Assembly (NCBI RefSeq): GCF_011455495.1
Contig: NZ_CP015029.1
Coordinates: 1,488,740 to 1,552,739, forward strand
DNA from: Frederiksenia canicola
GTDB lineage: Bacteria > Pseudomonadota > Gammaproteobacteria > Enterobacterales > Pasteurellaceae
Length of the DNA: 64,000 bases
Direction of reading: 5' to 3'
This document shows positions 54,166 to 64,000 of this stretch, piece by piece. Each line of letters starts with the position of its first letter. Position 1 is the first letter of the stretch. The notes beneath the pieces are model-generated. The model was not told where the DNA came from. It saw only the letters and a list, made by a program, of their open reading frames with translations, and did not search any database. The position numbers and the translations under genes are program-made.

Positions 54166-55449
54166 ATGCCAAAACTACATCCAACCTTAACCGCAGAACT
54201 TCATTTAAGCGATGGCCGTAAATTCTCGCTGCCCGTTTACCAAAGTAACCTAGGTTACGATGCGATTGGGGTGGAATCGTTACAAAAAGAGCATCTTTTT
54301 ACCTACGATCAGGGCTTAACTTCTACCGCATTGTGCGAATCAAGCATTACTTATATTGATGGTGATGAAGGGATTTTATTGCACCGTGGCTATCCGATTG
54401 ATGAATTAGCAACCCGCAAAACCTATTTGGATGTTTGTTATTTATTGTTAAATGGCGAACTGCCAACAGAAAAAGAGTTAGCGGACTTCAAAAAAGAGAT
54501 CACCTCTCATTATATGGTGAATGAACAGTTTACCCGCTTATTCCAAGGTTTCCGCCGTGATTCTCACCCAATGGCGGTAATGTGTGCGGCAAGTAGTGCG
54601 TTGGCTGCGTTCTATAACGATATTGTTGATCTCAATTGCAAAGATTCTCACTACAAAACGGCACTTCGCTTGCTGGCCAAAATGCCAACCTTAGCGGCAA
54701 TGTGCTACAAATACAGCATTGGTCGTCCGTTTATGTACCCGCAAAATCATCTCTCTTACGCAGGCAATTTCTTATATATGATGTTTGCCACTCCGTGCGA
54801 ACCTTATGTGGTAAACCCAGTGCTTGAGCGAGCAATGGACAGAATTTTTACCCTGCATGCGGACCACGAACAAAATGCATCTACTTCAGCGGTGCGTGGT
54901 GTAGCATCTTCAGGTCCAAACCCATTTGCATGTATCGCAGCAGGGATCGCCTCTCTTTGGGGACCAGCCCACGGTGGTGCAAACGAAGCTTGTATCAAAA
55001 TGTTACAAGAAATTGGTACGGTTGATCGTATTCCTGAATTTATTGCACGTGCGAAAGATAAAAATGACCCATTCAGATTGATGGGCTTTGGTCACCGTGT
55101 GTATAAAAACTACGACCCACGCGCCAAAGTGATGCGTGAAACTTGCCACGAAGTATTAAAAGAGTTGGGCGTATCAACCCCGCTATTGGAAGTGGCGATG
55201 GAATTAGAGCGTATTGCATTGAGCGATCCATACTTCATTGAGCGAAAACTCTATCCGAATGTGGATTTCTATTCAGGCATTATTTTACAAGCAATTGGAA
55301 TTCCAACTTCGATGTTTACGGTGATTTTCGCCTTAGCTAGAACCGTTGGCTGGATTGCAAACTGGAAAGAGATGTATGAAGAAAGTCTTAAAATCGTTCG
55401 TCCACGTCAAATTTATACGGGCCATACAGAGCGCCATATTGAAGACTAA
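54166..55449 (+). CDS. gltA: Citrate synthase, type II
   Basis: This 427-residue enzyme shows citrate synthase signatures: [37 protein letters not shown] with a catalytic His, and [19 protein letters not shown] with the second His and the Asp region. It condenses oxaloacetate and acetyl-CoA. The type II length suggests NADH-sensitive hexamers. AGAAGGGGAA precedes the ATG and a clear terminator follows. Confidence 0.98.
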   Translation: MPKLHPTLTAELHLSDGRKFSLPVYQSNLGYDAIGVESLQKEHLFTYDQGLTSTALCESSITYIDGDEGILLHRGYPIDELATRKTYLDVCYLLLNGELPTEKELADFKKEITSHYMVNEQFTRLFQGFRRDSHPMAVMCAASSALAAFYNDIVDLNCKDSHYKTALRLLAKMPTLAAMCYKYSIGRPFMYPQNHLSYAGNFLYMMFATPCEPYVVNPVLERAMDRIFTLHADHEQNASTSAVRGVASSGPNPFACIAAGIASLWGPAHGGANEACIKMLQEIGTVDRIPEFIARAKDKNDPFRLMGFGHRVYKNYDPRAKVMRETCHEVLKELGVSTPLLEVAMELERIALSDPYFIERKLYPNVDFYSGIILQAIGIPTSMFTVIFALARTVGWIANWKEMYEESLKIVRPRQIYTGHTERHIED

Positions 55450-55454
55450 AAATT

Positions 55455-55480
55455 AAGGACGCCCTAGTGGCGTCCTTTTC
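55455..55480 (+). terminator. Terminator after gltA
   Basis: AAGGACGCC and GGCGTCCTT form a 9-bp stem with loop CTAGT, followed by TTCATT. Confidence 0.85.
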
Positions 55481-55527
55481 ATTATAGCAATTTGCAAAAA
55501 ACGGCTCGGATCTAACCGCTTGTTGGT

Positions 55528-56097
55528 TCAAAAAATAGATGTTTCTAAGCGAATCGCTCCTTTTTCTACTGTAATTTTCTGACCAAATTTTTTGAATAAG
55601 GCTTCTTTGGATTTGGTTTCATCAAGAGTATAAACTGGCGTGTTATCTAAAATACTGGCAAGCCCTTGTACAAGAGGGGCGACAAAGGGAGAGATTTCCG
55701 AATGATATTTTTCAGGGGAGAGCGTCCAGTGAATTAAACGAATATCTTTGAGAAACAATGCTCCTTTTTCTGCATCGTAGTAGGGCAATGTATCCAAGTT
55801 CAAATGTAATTTAATATCATATTGTTTGCCTTTCAGTTTTAATAATCCATCAACATTTCCCATCACTTCCACTCGTTTTTCTTCGGTTTGGCCAATTTTC
55901 GTGGCAACGTTACGCAATTTATAATCCAGTTGAAAAAGATTAGGAATGCCGACACGATCATTAAGTGCGATTTTTTTCGCTAGATTTCTCGAAAGATAGT
56001 GGTTAATTTCAGCTTCCGTAATTGAAATTGGTGCGGCATGAGAGATGGATATGGTAAGTGGGAGTAAAACTAATGCAGATTTTCGTAAAAATTTCAT
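55528..56097 (-). CDS. DUF1439 periplasmic protein
   Basis: This 189-residue protein has a signal peptide (ALVLLPLTISISHAAP) without a lipobox Cys. The mature part matches the DUF1439/YceB-type lipid-binding-like family: ITEAEINHYLSRNLAKK at the start, DGLLKLKGKQYDIKLHLNLD and KDIRLIHWTLSPEKY. Related proteins are predicted to bind lipids. It lies opposite the small lipoprotein and lolA genes, so an envelope role is plausible, but no function is established. Confidence 0.82.
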   Translation of the reverse strand: MKFLRKSALVLLPLTISISHAAPISITEAEINHYLSRNLAKKIALNDRVGIPNLFQLDYKLRNVATKIGQTEEKRVEVMGNVDGLLKLKGKQYDIKLHLNLDTLPYYDAEKGALFLKDIRLIHWTLSPEKYHSEISPFVAPLVQGLASILDNTPVYTLDETKSKEALFKKFGQKITVEKGAIRLETSIF

Positions 56098-56190
56098 CCT
56101 GTCCCCTTTTAAAATGGTATCGCTCTCTTTAAACTAGTGAGCAGTTGATATTTCAACGGTACAATAATTTTATTGGAAAGGAAATAAAAA

Positions 56191-56322
56191 ATGAAAAAAA
56201 TGTTGGTAATTTGTGCAATATGCATGTTGGCAGCGTGTTCGGTCGGTGGTAGTGTGAATGCGGGTAGCGGTTCAAGTGGGTTTGGTGTAGGCGTTGGTAT
56301 CGGAACAGGTATAAGCTTCTAA
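56191..56322 (+). CDS. Tiny Gly-rich lipoprotein
   Basis: A 43-residue protein starting at ATG 56191 with GGAAAGGAAA upstream. The signal KKMLVICAICMLAAC ends in a lipobox Cys16, and the mature part is nearly all Gly, Ser and Val. It precedes lolA, whose product chaperones lipoproteins to the outer membrane. No function is known; I infer an entericidin-like or structural small lipoprotein. Confidence 0.65.
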   Translation: MKKMLVICAICMLAACSVGGSVNAGSGSSGFGVGVGIGTGISF

Positions 56323-56383
56323 CACGAACTTTTCTGATAATGAATGTTCAAATAGCCAGTTTTTCCTAACATAAGGATTTAAT

Positions 56384-57004
56384 ATGAAATTACTTAACGC
56401 ATCCCTATTGGGATTATCGCTTTTTACATTAAGCCAAGTGGCATTTGCTGATGCACAAGCTGTTACTGAATTACAAAGACGCTTAGATTTAGTGGATCAA
56501 TATAATGCAGACTTTGATCAAACCGTTCGTTCTAGCAAAGGCAAAGAAATTCAAAAAGGAAAAGGAAAATTTCGTGTCAAACGCCCAAACTTATTTCATC
56601 TAGAAACATTGAGACCACAGGAAAATACCATTGTATCGGATGGTGAAACGCTTTGGTTCTACGATCCATTCGTCTCACAAGTGACGGCAAATTGGGTGAA
56701 AGATGCCGTGAATAACACGCCATTTGTATTGCTCACCAGCAATGATAAAAACCATTGGGATAAATACGATGTTACTCAAAATGCGGATACTTTCATACTG
56801 AAACCAAAATCAAAACAAAGCAGCATCAAACAATTTGATGTGCGTATTGATTCAAACGGCTTAATGAAAGGTTTTAGTACCATTGAACGTGACGGACAAA
56901 GCAATTTATATGTCTTGCGTAATATTAGTAACGCTCATATTCCAACAGAAATGTTTAAATTTACTGTACCGAAAGGGGTAGAGTTGGACGACCAGCGGAA
57001 GTAG
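56384..57004 (+). CDS. lolA: Outer-membrane lipoprotein carrier LolA
   Basis: This 206-residue periplasmic chaperone has a signal peptide ending in AFADA and the LolA core: [39 protein letters not shown], and [16 protein letters not shown]. It accepts lipoproteins from LolCDE and hands them to LolB. The gene is complete and in the expected size range. Confidence 0.96.
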   Translation: MKLLNASLLGLSLFTLSQVAFADAQAVTELQRRLDLVDQYNADFDQTVRSSKGKEIQKGKGKFRVKRPNLFHLETLRPQENTIVSDGETLWFYDPFVSQVTANWVKDAVNNTPFVLLTSNDKNHWDKYDVTQNADTFILKPKSKQSSIKQFDVRIDSNGLMKGFSTIERDGQSNLYVLRNISNAHIPTEMFKFTVPKGVELDDQRK

Positions 57005-57007
57005 CCT

Positions 57008-57017
57008 ACAAGCGGTC
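57008..57017 (+). repeat. DNA uptake sequence
   Basis: ACAAGCGGTC between lolA and trpR. Confidence 0.9.
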
Positions 57018-57054
57018 AGATTCTATCAATTTTTTGCACATGGAGAAGACGATA

Positions 57055-57363
57055 ATGAAAGCAATTTACCAGCAACGTGATCCTGCCGAATGGCAACAAT
57101 TTGTCGAATTACTCAAACAAGCGGTTGCAGAAGAGCGATTAGAAGCGTTGTTGGAAATGTTTTTAACGACAGATGAACGTAATTCTCTAGGGTTACGGGT
57201 GCAAATCGTCAATGCGTTGTTAAACAGTGAGATTTCACAAAGAGAAATTCAACAGCAACTCAATACAAGTGCAGCAACGATAACTCGTGGCTCAAATATG
57301 CTTAAAATCGTTGATCCAAATATTCGTGATTGGGTAAGCGAAAAACTACATGACAAAGCGTAA
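57055..57363 (+). CDS. trpR: Trp operon repressor
   Basis: I choose ATG 57055, with TGGAGAAG upstream, giving 102 residues; the longer frame from TTG 57034 would place that site inside the gene. The TrpR core is visible: LEMFLTTDERNSLGLRVQIV and the helix-turn-helix QREIQQQLNTSAATITRGSN. With tryptophan it represses trp genes. It overlaps mtgA by 14 bp. Confidence 0.95.
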   Translation: MKAIYQQRDPAEWQQFVELLKQAVAEERLEALLEMFLTTDERNSLGLRVQIVNALLNSEISQREIQQQLNTSAATITRGSNMLKIVDPNIRDWVSEKLHDKA

Positions 57364-58117
57364 AAAGCGAATGCAACAAGGGTTTTTACGCCGTTTTTTT
57401 GTGCCTAAAAATTTGCATGGCGTCAAAGCATGGTTATGGTTTTTAACCAGTCGAATTGGTTTCGCCGTGGCGAATTTTTATCTCTGCTTAACGCTGATTT
57501 TTTCCGTTATTCCTGTGCCATTTTCTGCCTATATGGTGCAGAAAAAAGTTGAAAACCTGCTGCATAGCGATTATCGCATTGATTACGATTGGGTTAGCAT
57601 TGACGACATTGCATGGCAAATGCAAATGGCGGTGATTGCAGGTGAAGATCAAAATTTCGATAACCATTTCGGGATCGATGTGGATGCCGTGTTGATTGCA
57701 TTAAAACGTAATGCGAAAAGTGATAAAAAACCGCGTGGGGCATCGACCATTTCGCAACAAACTGTGAAAAACCTCTATTTGTGGCACGGCACGAGTTGGG
57801 TGAGAAAAGGGCTGGAAATACCACTCACCTTTTTAGTTGAAAGCCTATGGAGCAAGCGGCGAGTATTAGAAGTGTATTTGAATATTGCCGAATTTGGTCG
57901 AGGTATTTTTGGTGTAGAGGCGGCAGCAAAGCATTATTTCGGCAAATCAGCGAAAAATCTCACGCAACAAGAAGCCGCATTATTGGCAGCATCTTTGCCG
58001 AATCCATTTATTTATCAAGTCAATCGACCAAATAACACCATGCGAAAACGCCAACAATGGATTATCCGACAAGTACAAAATTTAGGCGGTCGCCACTATT
58101 TGGAAAAACTTGATTAG
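57350..58117 (+). CDS. mtgA: Monofunctional peptidoglycan transglycosylase
   Basis: This 255-residue glycosyltransferase family 51 protein has one N-terminal membrane helix (IGFAVANFYLCLTLIFSVIP). Conserved GT51 motifs are AGEDQNFDNHFGID with the catalytic Glu, GASTISQQTVKNLYLW, and RRVLEVYLNIAEFGRGIFGVE-type residues. It polymerises glycan strands from lipid II. It is coupled to trpR and precedes the rimK-like gene by 10 bp. Confidence 0.96.
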   Translation: MTKRKKRMQQGFLRRFFVPKNLHGVKAWLWFLTSRIGFAVANFYLCLTLIFSVIPVPFSAYMVQKKVENLLHSDYRIDYDWVSIDDIAWQMQMAVIAGEDQNFDNHFGIDVDAVLIALKRNAKSDKKPRGASTISQQTVKNLYLWHGTSWVRKGLEIPLTFLVESLWSKRRVLEVYLNIAEFGRGIFGVEAAAKHYFGKSAKNLTQQEAALLAASLPNPFIYQVNRPNNTMRKRQQWIIRQVQNLGGRHYLEKLD

Positions 58118-58127
58118 AGATCTGAAA

Positions 58128-59045
58128 ATGAAACTGTTAATGCTTTGTCGTGAACCCCGTTTATACAGCTGCCAACGTTTAAAAACGGCAGCAGAGCAGC
58201 GGGACTGTACAATGGATATTCTTGATCCGAACCGCTTCCAGCTACGTTTAGAAAACGGAGTATTGACTTGCTATTATCAGCAGGGTGAACGCTACGAAAA
58301 AAGTCGTCCCGAGCCCGAAAAATTGTCCAACTACGCTGCAGTGATAGGGCGGTTTGGCACCGCTAGCACCGAAATGGGCTGCAATGTATTACGCCATTTT
58401 GAATTACAAGGCATAGCGGTATTGAATAATGCCCAAAGTTTCCGTTTAGCCCGTGATAAATGGCAGAGCCTGCAAACCCTCATCGCAAGCGGAATTGCCG
58501 TACCAAATACCGCATTTACAGGCGAACTTTTTGCCACTTCAGCGAGTTTGAATGGTTTTTCTCACCCGATCATCATTAAAACGTTAAGTGGCTCGCAAGG
58601 CATTGGCGTGATGAAATCTGATCAGAAAAGCAGTTCTGTGAGTTTGCTTGATACCTTAAAAGCCGCTCAAATTTCGACTATACAGCAGCAATTTATTAGC
58701 GAGTCCCACGGGCAGGACATTCGAGCCTTTGTGATTGGTGATGAAGTGGTTGCAGCAATGGTTCGCCAAGGAGCAAGTGGTGAGTTTCGTGCCAATATTC
58801 ACCAAGGCGGCCATGCCACCTCTATTCAACTTTCCACCGCAGAGCAACACATTGCCATTCAAGCGACAAAAGCCTTGGGTTTAAATGTGGCAGGAGTGGA
58901 TCTCATTCGATCCCAGTCTGGGTTATTAGTCTTGGAAGTCAATGCTAGCCCAGGTTTAGAAATGATTGAGAAAGTGAGTGGCGTGGATATTGCAGGCAAG
59001 ATGATCGATTTTTGCAAAAAATTAATAGAATCTGACCGCTTGTAG
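58128..59045 (+). CDS. rimK: RimK-family ATP-grasp ligase
   Basis: From ATG 58128 this protein has 305 residues and the RimK pattern: VIGRFGTASTEMGCNVLRHF, RLARDKWQSLQTL, HPIIIKTLSGSQGIGVM as the ATP-grasp loop, and VLEVNASPGLEMIEKVSGVD with metal ligands. RimK adds glutamates to the C-terminus of ribosomal protein S6; other family members modify other substrates. The last codons contain an uptake sequence (59034-59043), which gives the C-terminus its Ser-Asp-Arg-Leu end. Confidence 0.9.
   Translation: MKLLMLCREPRLYSCQRLKTAAEQRDCTMDILDPNRFQLRLENGVLTCYYQQGERYEKSRPEPEKLSNYAAVIGRFGTASTEMGCNVLRHFELQGIAVLNNAQSFRLARDKWQSLQTLIASGIAVPNTAFTGELFATSASLNGFSHPIIIKTLSGSQGIGVMKSDQKSSSVSLLDTLKAAQISTIQQQFISESHGQDIRAFVIGDEVVAAMVRQGASGEFRANIHQGGHATSIQLSTAEQHIAIQATKALGLNVAGVDLIRSQSGLLVLEVNASPGLEMIEKVSGVDIAGKMIDFCKKLIESDRL
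59034..59043 (-). repeat. DNA uptake sequence inside the rimK 3' end
   Basis: GACCGCTTGT on the plus strand, coding the last residues of rimK and touching its stop. Confidence 0.9.
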
Positions 59046-59127
59046 CCCCATTTTCTTTCCCATTTTGCCTGACTTAGAGTACAATGATCGCCATTTTTTG
59101 GACGACTTACTCAAAAACTAACCGCCT

Positions 59128-60459
59128 ATGTACGATGAACTGGCTCAAACGCTGCCTGAATTAATTTCGTGGACGAAAGATCGCGAGTTTTCCCTTTCCC
59201 TTTCTACAGAACGCTTAGCATTTTTGTTGGCGATTTCCCTTTACAATAATGAGAGAACCGATGGTGAATTGCTTGAAAGTGATTTACAGGATCTTTTCCG
59301 CCATGTTTCCGCGGCTTTTGAACAGTCCGATGCGACATTAACTCAACGTGCCAATAATGCAATTAATGATTTGGTAAAACAACGTTTTGTTAATCGTTTT
59401 AGCAGTGAATTTACGGAGGGTTTGGCGATTTATCGCTTAACCCCGCTTGGTGTAGGTGTTGCGGACTACTACATTCGTCAGCGGGAATTTTCGACCTTGC
59501 GTTTATCCATACAGCTTTCAATTGTGGCGGACGAAATTCAGCGTGCATCGGCTTCAGCAGAAGAAGGCGGTGATGAGCGTTTTTGGCGAAATCAGGTGTT
59601 CGCCCCACTCAAATATTCAGTGGCAGAAATTTTTGATAGCATCGATCTGTCCCAACGAATGATGGACGAAAATCAGCAAGATATTCGTGAGCGAATTGCG
59701 GCGTTATTAAGCCAAAATTGGCACGAAGCCATTGCCACTTGCCAACAATTATTAGATGAAACTTCGGGCAATTTGCGTGAATTGCAAGATACGCTCAATG
59801 CTGCAGGCGATAAGTTGCAAGCCCAACTTTTGCGTATCCAAAGCTGTTTAATTGGACGAGATGATTTGGATTTTGTCGATGATTTGGTAATCAATTTGCA
59901 AAACAAGCTAGACCGCATCATTAGCTGGGGGCAGCAGGCGATTGACCTATGGATTGGCTACGATCGCCACGTACACAAATTTATTCGTACGGCGATTGAT
60001 ATGGATAAAAACCGCGTCTTCGGTCAGCGATTGCGGCAATCTATTCAAGGCTATTTCGACAACCCGTGGCAGCTCTATATTGCCAAAGCCGATAGCTTAC
60101 TTGATTTGCGTGATGATGAAACTGAATTCAATGAAGCAGAAGCGGTGGGCGAATTGCCAACGGAACTCGAATATGAATCACTTTCTGAGGTACAAGAACA
60201 GATCGTGGCAATGATGCAAGCACAACTTGCACCTTTCCGTGAACATGCGAAACCGCTCGATTTAAGCGAAATTTTACGAGAACAACTGGCGAGATATCCA
60301 CTTTCTCGCCATTTTGATGTAGCTCGGATTATCGTTGATCAAGCCGTTAAACTCGGTATGGCCAGCCAAGACAATCAAGCCATTTACCCACATTGGCAAG
60401 CCATTAACGACAATGGGGCAGAAGTACAGGCGAATGTGATTGATCAGTATAATAAGTAG
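59128..60459 (+). CDS. mukF: Chromosome partition protein MukF (kleisin)
   Basis: This 443-residue kleisin of the MukBEF condensin has an N-terminal winged-helix dimerisation domain ([20 protein letters not shown]), a middle helical part and a C-terminal winged helix ([20 protein letters not shown]) that binds MukB heads. It bridges MukB dimers and recruits MukE. A TACAAT about 50 bp upstream is a possible -10. mukE follows only after an intervening membrane-protein gene. Confidence 0.97.
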   Translation: MYDELAQTLPELISWTKDREFSLSLSTERLAFLLAISLYNNERTDGELLESDLQDLFRHVSAAFEQSDATLTQRANNAINDLVKQRFVNRFSSEFTEGLAIYRLTPLGVGVADYYIRQREFSTLRLSIQLSIVADEIQRASASAEEGGDERFWRNQVFAPLKYSVAEIFDSIDLSQRMMDENQQDIRERIAALLSQNWHEAIATCQQLLDETSGNLRELQDTLNAAGDKLQAQLLRIQSCLIGRDDLDFVDDLVINLQNKLDRIISWGQQAIDLWIGYDRHVHKFIRTAIDMDKNRVFGQRLRQSIQGYFDNPWQLYIAKADSLLDLRDDETEFNEAEAVGELPTELEYESLSEVQEQIVAMMQAQLAPFREHAKPLDLSEILREQLARYPLSRHFDVARIIVDQAVKLGMASQDNQAIYPHWQAINDNGAEVQANVIDQYNK

Positions 60460-60474
60460 TGATTAGGAAAAATA

Positions 60475-61413
60475 ATGTCCAAACCCTTCCCAATGCCAAC
60501 ACAATATTTCGCAATAGTACTTGGTTTATGTGCGACTTCGATTGCATGGTTTCATGCTACGGAATTATTTCCATTTGCGGAAACCGTTGGTAGTGTCCTT
60601 GGCACAATCGCGATTGCGATTTGGTTACTGTTTATCAGCCTGTATGCTTACAAAATTATTCGCTATCCTGAACTCGTTAAAGAGGAACTTAATTGCCCTG
60701 TTCGTTTTTCCTATGTGGCGTTAATTCCGATCACTACGATGTTGATTGGCGATCTGTTTTATCATTGGCAGCTTGCTTTTGGTGAAGTATTGGTTTGGCT
60801 TGGCGTAGTTGCACAGGTTAGCTATGCCACAGTGCAACTTGGCGGATTATGGCAGAATGAGAAATTTACCCAAAACGCCACCGTCCCACCTTTTTATTTG
60901 CCTTCCGTCGCGGCAAACTTTACCAGTGCTACCTCACTAGCCTTATTAGGCTATACGGACATTGCCTATTTTTTCCTCGGTGCAGGGTTTATCGCTTGGG
61001 TGATGTTCGAACCGGTTTTATTACAACATTTAAGAAAAGCAACGATTGACCCTGCTATTCGTTCATCTTTGGGGATTGTACTTGCCCCTAGCTTTGTTGG
61101 CGGGGCGGCATATCTCACGATCAATGGTGGAGAGATTGATCTGTTCATCAAATTTTTATGGGGGTACGGTTTTTTACAACTGCTTTTTTTAGCCCGTATT
61201 TTCCCTTGGATCTGCCAAAGACAGTTTTCCATCGGCTTATGGGCATTTTCCTTTGGCTTAGGCTCAATGGCAAATACCGCCGTTTCCTTTGCTCATCACA
61301 GCGAATTACACCCTTTTGCTATTGGCGTTTTTGCCTTTGCTAACTTAATGATTTTATTACTTTGTCTTGGCACTTTACTGAAAATCGTGCAAGGCAAATT
61401 CTGGTTAAAATAG
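60475..61413 (+). CDS. tehA: TehA/SLAC1-type membrane transporter
   Basis: This 312-residue protein has about ten hydrophobic helices and the TehA pattern: PTQYFAIVLGLCATSIAWFH at the start, FYLPSVAANFTSATSLALLG and a helix with GYGFLQLLFLARIF. The family includes the TehA anion channel homologues and C4-dicarboxylate transporters; tellurite resistance is one phenotype. It sits inside the muk operon between mukF (15-bp gap) and mukE, which is unusual. An uptake sequence follows its stop. Substrate is uncertain. Confidence 0.88.
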   Translation: MSKPFPMPTQYFAIVLGLCATSIAWFHATELFPFAETVGSVLGTIAIAIWLLFISLYAYKIIRYPELVKEELNCPVRFSYVALIPITTMLIGDLFYHWQLAFGEVLVWLGVVAQVSYATVQLGGLWQNEKFTQNATVPPFYLPSVAANFTSATSLALLGYTDIAYFFLGAGFIAWVMFEPVLLQHLRKATIDPAIRSSLGIVLAPSFVGGAAYLTINGGEIDLFIKFLWGYGFLQLLFLARIFPWICQRQFSIGLWAFSFGLGSMANTAVSFAHHSELHPFAIGVFAFANLMILLLCLGTLLKIVQGKFWLK

Positions 61414-61417
61414 CTGA

Positions 61418-61427
61418 ACAAGCGGTC
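61418..61427 (+). repeat. DNA uptake sequence
   Basis: ACAAGCGGTC between tehA and mukE. Confidence 0.9.
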
Positions 61428-61462
61428 ACTTTTTGAAGAAATTTTACCAATAGAGAAAGACA

Positions 61463-62188
61463 ATGACAGACACTCAAGATCTTATCCCAACCAAATTGGC
61501 ACAAGCGATTGCCAATCCGATTTTCCCAGCCCTTGACAGCCAACTGCGAGCAGGGCGACACATCAGCCTTGAAGCTTTGGACGAACACGCCTTTTTAATG
61601 GATTTCCAAGCGGAACTTGAGCTATTTTATCGCCGCTATCATGTTGAATTGATTCGTGCCCCTGAAGGCTTTTTCTACCTGCGTCCGAAAGCGTCTACGC
61701 TTATCGCTCGTAGTGCAATGTCGGAAATGGAAATGTTAGTCGGTAAAGTGTTGTGTTACCTCTATTTAAGCCCTGAACGCTTGGCACAGCAAGGAATTTT
61801 TAGCTTCGATGATGTTTATGATGAATTGCTCAATCTTGCCGATGAAAGCAAATTGCTCAAAGCAATCAACCCACGTTCAACGGGTTCTGATTTAGACAAA
61901 GCTAAACTCGCTGAAAAAGTGGGTGGAGCATTACGCCGCTTGCAACGTATCGGCATCATTACCCGCATTGGCGACCAACACAGCAAAAAATTCGTGATTT
62001 CTGAAGCGGCTTTCCGTTTCGGTGCAGAAGTACGAACAGGCGATGACCCACGCGAAGCCCAATTACGCTTAATCCGCGATGGCGAAGCCACCACTCCTGA
62101 ATTACTCAAGCAACAAGCGGTCAGTTTTGAAGATGATCTTGCAAATGAAACTGACAGCGATGACACAGAAGAACAAGGTGAAGAATAA
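61463..62188 (+). CDS. mukE: Chromosome partition protein MukE
   Basis: This 241-residue KITE-type protein has winged-helix domains ([40 protein letters not shown]) and the usual acidic C-terminus. It binds MukF and regulates the MukB ATPase. The stop overlaps the mukB start by one base (TAATG). An uptake sequence lies inside the gene (62113-62122). Confidence 0.97.
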   Translation: MTDTQDLIPTKLAQAIANPIFPALDSQLRAGRHISLEALDEHAFLMDFQAELELFYRRYHVELIRAPEGFFYLRPKASTLIARSAMSEMEMLVGKVLCYLYLSPERLAQQGIFSFDDVYDELLNLADESKLLKAINPRSTGSDLDKAKLAEKVGGALRRLQRIGIITRIGDQHSKKFVISEAAFRFGAEVRTGDDPREAQLRLIRDGEATTPELLKQQAVSFEDDLANETDSDDTEEQGEE

Positions 62189-64000
62189 TGGAACAAGTAG
62201 CATTGCAAAATAATCAGATTATCGCACCGCTTGCTCGCCCTGAAGGCGTCGCACGTGGGAAGTTTCGTTCTCTTACCCTGATTAACTGGAACGGTTTTTT
62301 TGCACGTACTTTTGATTTAGACGAACTGGTGACAACGCTATCAGGTGGTAACGGTGCAGGTAAATCGACCACCATGGCGGGGTTTGTTACCGCTTTGATC
62401 CCTGATTTAAGCTTACTCAATTTCCGTAATACCACGGAAGCGGGTTCAACGTCCAGCTCTCGCGATAAAGGCTTGTACGGCAAGTTGAAGGCGGGGGTGT
62501 GTTATGCGGTGTTGGAAAGCGAAAACTCCCGCAAACAGCGAATTATGACTGGCGTGCGTTTGCAGCAGATTGCAGGCCGAGACAAAAAAGTCGATATTCG
62601 TTCGTTCTCCATTCAAAACATTGAAGAAAATCAATCAGTTATTTCAATTTTAACTGAGCAAGTGGGTGAAAAAAATGCCCGAGTGCTACCGTTAAATGAA
62701 TTGAAAGACAAATTTGATGGCACGGCGGTACAGTTCAAACAGTACAACTCGATCACTGATTATCACAGTTTTTTATTCGATTTGGGCGTGATTCCAAAAC
62801 GGTTACGTTCGTCTTCTGACCGTAGCAAATTCTATAAATTGATCGAAGCCTCTTTATACGGTGGGATTTCAAGCGTCATCACCAAATCACTGCGGGACTA
62901 TCTCTTGCCAGAAAATACGGGGGTTCGCCAAGCGTTTCAGGATATGGAATCGGCATTGCGTGAAAACCGAATGACTTTGGAAGCGATTAAAGTCACTCAA
63001 TCCGATCGGGATATGTTCAAAAAGTTGATTACCGAATCGACCAACTATGTTTCCGCTGACTATATGCGAAATGCCAACGAACGCCGTGGCAATGTGCAAT
63101 CAGCAATCGAAAAACGCCAAGAATGGTATCAAGCTAAATCCAAAATCGAATTAGAACAGCAACGTTTTGTTGAATTTAGCCGAGAGGTGAAAGAGTTAGG
63201 TGAAGCGGAAGCAGAGCTAGAAACGGAATACCACAACGCCAATCATCAGCTCAATTTAGTGATGAACGCCTTCCGCCATCAAGAAAAAGTGGAACGTTAT
63301 CAAGACGAAGTGGAAGAGTTGGCAAGCAAACTCGAAGAGCAACAAATGGCGGTGGAAGAAGTCGCCGAGAAAGTCGAGCAAGTACAAGCCAGAGCTGATG
63401 AAGCGGACGATTTAGTTGAAGATCTGCGTTCGCAAATGGCGGATTATCAACAGGCACTAGATGCACAACAAACCCGTGCGTTGCAATATCAACAAGCGGT
63501 TAATGCGTTAGAAAAAGCCAAACAGTTGTGTGGCTTACCACAACTGGATCTGCACAATGTGGAAGATTATCACGCTGAATTTGCTGCCCAAGCGGACGAA
63601 ATTACCGATAACGTGTTCGATTTAGAGCAGCGTTTGGCGGTATCGGATATGGCGAAAACCCAATTCGATAAAGCGTATGAGTTGGTTTGCAAAATTGTCG
63701 GCGAAACTGACCGCTTGCAAGCCGATTCCGTAGCACGTGAATTGCTTTCAAACTTCCCAAGCCAAAAATCGCAGGCTCAACAAGCGGTGGTGTTACGTCA
63801 AAAATTAGCCGAATTAGAACAGCGTTTGCATCAGCAACAACATGCAGACCGTTTGCTGGCAGAGTTCAACCAAAAAGCACAGTTGCAGTTAGCAACGGCG
63901 GACGATCTTGAAAGCTATTACGACGAGCAGCAGGCCCGAGTTGAAAATGTGGAAGCGGAATTAGCGGAGTTGCTCGATCAGCGTTCTACCCAACGTCAGC
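62188..64000 (+). CDS. mukB: Chromosome partition protein MukB, 3' end beyond window
   Basis: The first 604 residues of MukB are visible. The N-terminal ATPase head has the Walker A motif GGNGAGKST at 53-61. Long coiled-coils rich in Gln, Glu and Ala begin near residue 300 ([20 protein letters not shown]). MukB is the SMC-like ATPase of the MukBEF condensin. It is translationally coupled to mukE, and the hinge and second half lie outside the window. Confidence 0.97.
   Translation, partial: MEQVALQNNQIIAPLARPEGVARGKFRSLTLINWNGFFARTFDLDELVTTLSGGNGAGKSTTMAGFVTALIPDLSLLNFRNTTEAGSTSSSRDKGLYGKLKAGVCYAVLESENSRKQRIMTGVRLQQIAGRDKKVDIRSFSIQNIEENQSVISILTEQVGEKNARVLPLNELKDKFDGTAVQFKQYNSITDYHSFLFDLGVIPKRLRSSSDRSKFYKLIEASLYGGISSVITKSLRDYLLPENTGVRQAFQDMESALRENRMTLEAIKVTQSDRDMFKKLITESTNYVSADYMRNANERRGNVQSAIEKRQEWYQAKSKIELEQQRFVEFSREVKELGEAEAELETEYHNANHQLNLVMNAFRHQEKVERYQDEVEELASKLEEQQMAVEEVAEKVEQVQARADEADDLVEDLRSQMADYQQALDAQQTRALQYQQAVNALEKAKQLCGLPQLDLHNVEDYHAEFAAQADEITDNVFDLEQRLAVSDMAKTQFDKAYELVCKIVGETDRLQADSVARELLSNFPSQKSQAQQAVVLRQKLAELEQRLHQQQHADRLLAEFNQKAQLQLATADDLESYYDEQQARVENVEAELAELLDQRSTQRQ

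Overview
The window reads as chromosome of a Pasteurellaceae bacterium carrying a lambda-like prophage. The main clue is the 10-bp Actinobacillus-type DNA uptake signal sequence (ACAAGCGGTC, reverse GACCGCTTGT), which recurs between and inside genes and often forms inverted pairs at gene ends. Together with an intact cdtABC toxin operon, a sialidase autotransporter, and mukFEB with trpR-mtgA, this fits the Glaesserella parasuis / Actinobacillus branch. Glaesserella parasuis is my best guess, not a proven identity.

Positions 1 to about 35.5 kb are prophage, with the integrase end lying off the left edge. The order is: a ParB-like protein and a CI-type repressor (minus strand); operators; Cro; a Rha/KilAC antirepressor; replication protein; a Dam-type methylase; a DUF968 nuclease-like protein; RusA; a Q-like antiterminator; two membrane proteins; and a P1-type C4 antisense RNA in front of a BRO-family antirepressor. 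Next comes a colicin-like pore-forming protein with a convergent immunity gene, then holin, a P1-Lyz-type SAR endolysin and overlapping Rz/Rz1 spanins. The morphogenesis genes follow: HNH, TerS/TerL, an HK97-type head (portal, protease, capsid), connectors, and a lambda-type tail with G/GT frameshift, tape measure, M, L, K, I and J. Accessory genes sit between the tail genes (small secreted proteins, a HigBA toxin-antitoxin pair). The right end holds a Mu-like Com regulator and a DNA adenine methylase whose ribosome-binding site is buried in a hairpin.

Directly after the prophage end lie cdtA-cdtB-cdtC (35.8-37.9 kb). Ordinary chromosome follows: asnS and aspC (minus), accD-folC (plus), a very large sialidase autotransporter (minus, 43.3-48.2 kb) whose natural ATG is out of frame across an 8-A tract, metF behind a MetJ-like operator, and the oxidative TCA genes icd, acnB and gltA. 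After these come a DUF1439 protein, a tiny lipoprotein, lolA, trpR-mtgA-rimK, and mukF-(tehA)-mukE-mukB, with mukB running off the right edge.

The most interesting unit is the bacteriocin cassette at 8.7-10.4 kb. A pore-former with its own promoter, a structured leader ending in an intrinsic terminator, and a convergent immunity gene sits immediately upstream of the phage lysis cassette. Prophage induction could therefore provide the release step that a colicin lysis protein normally provides.
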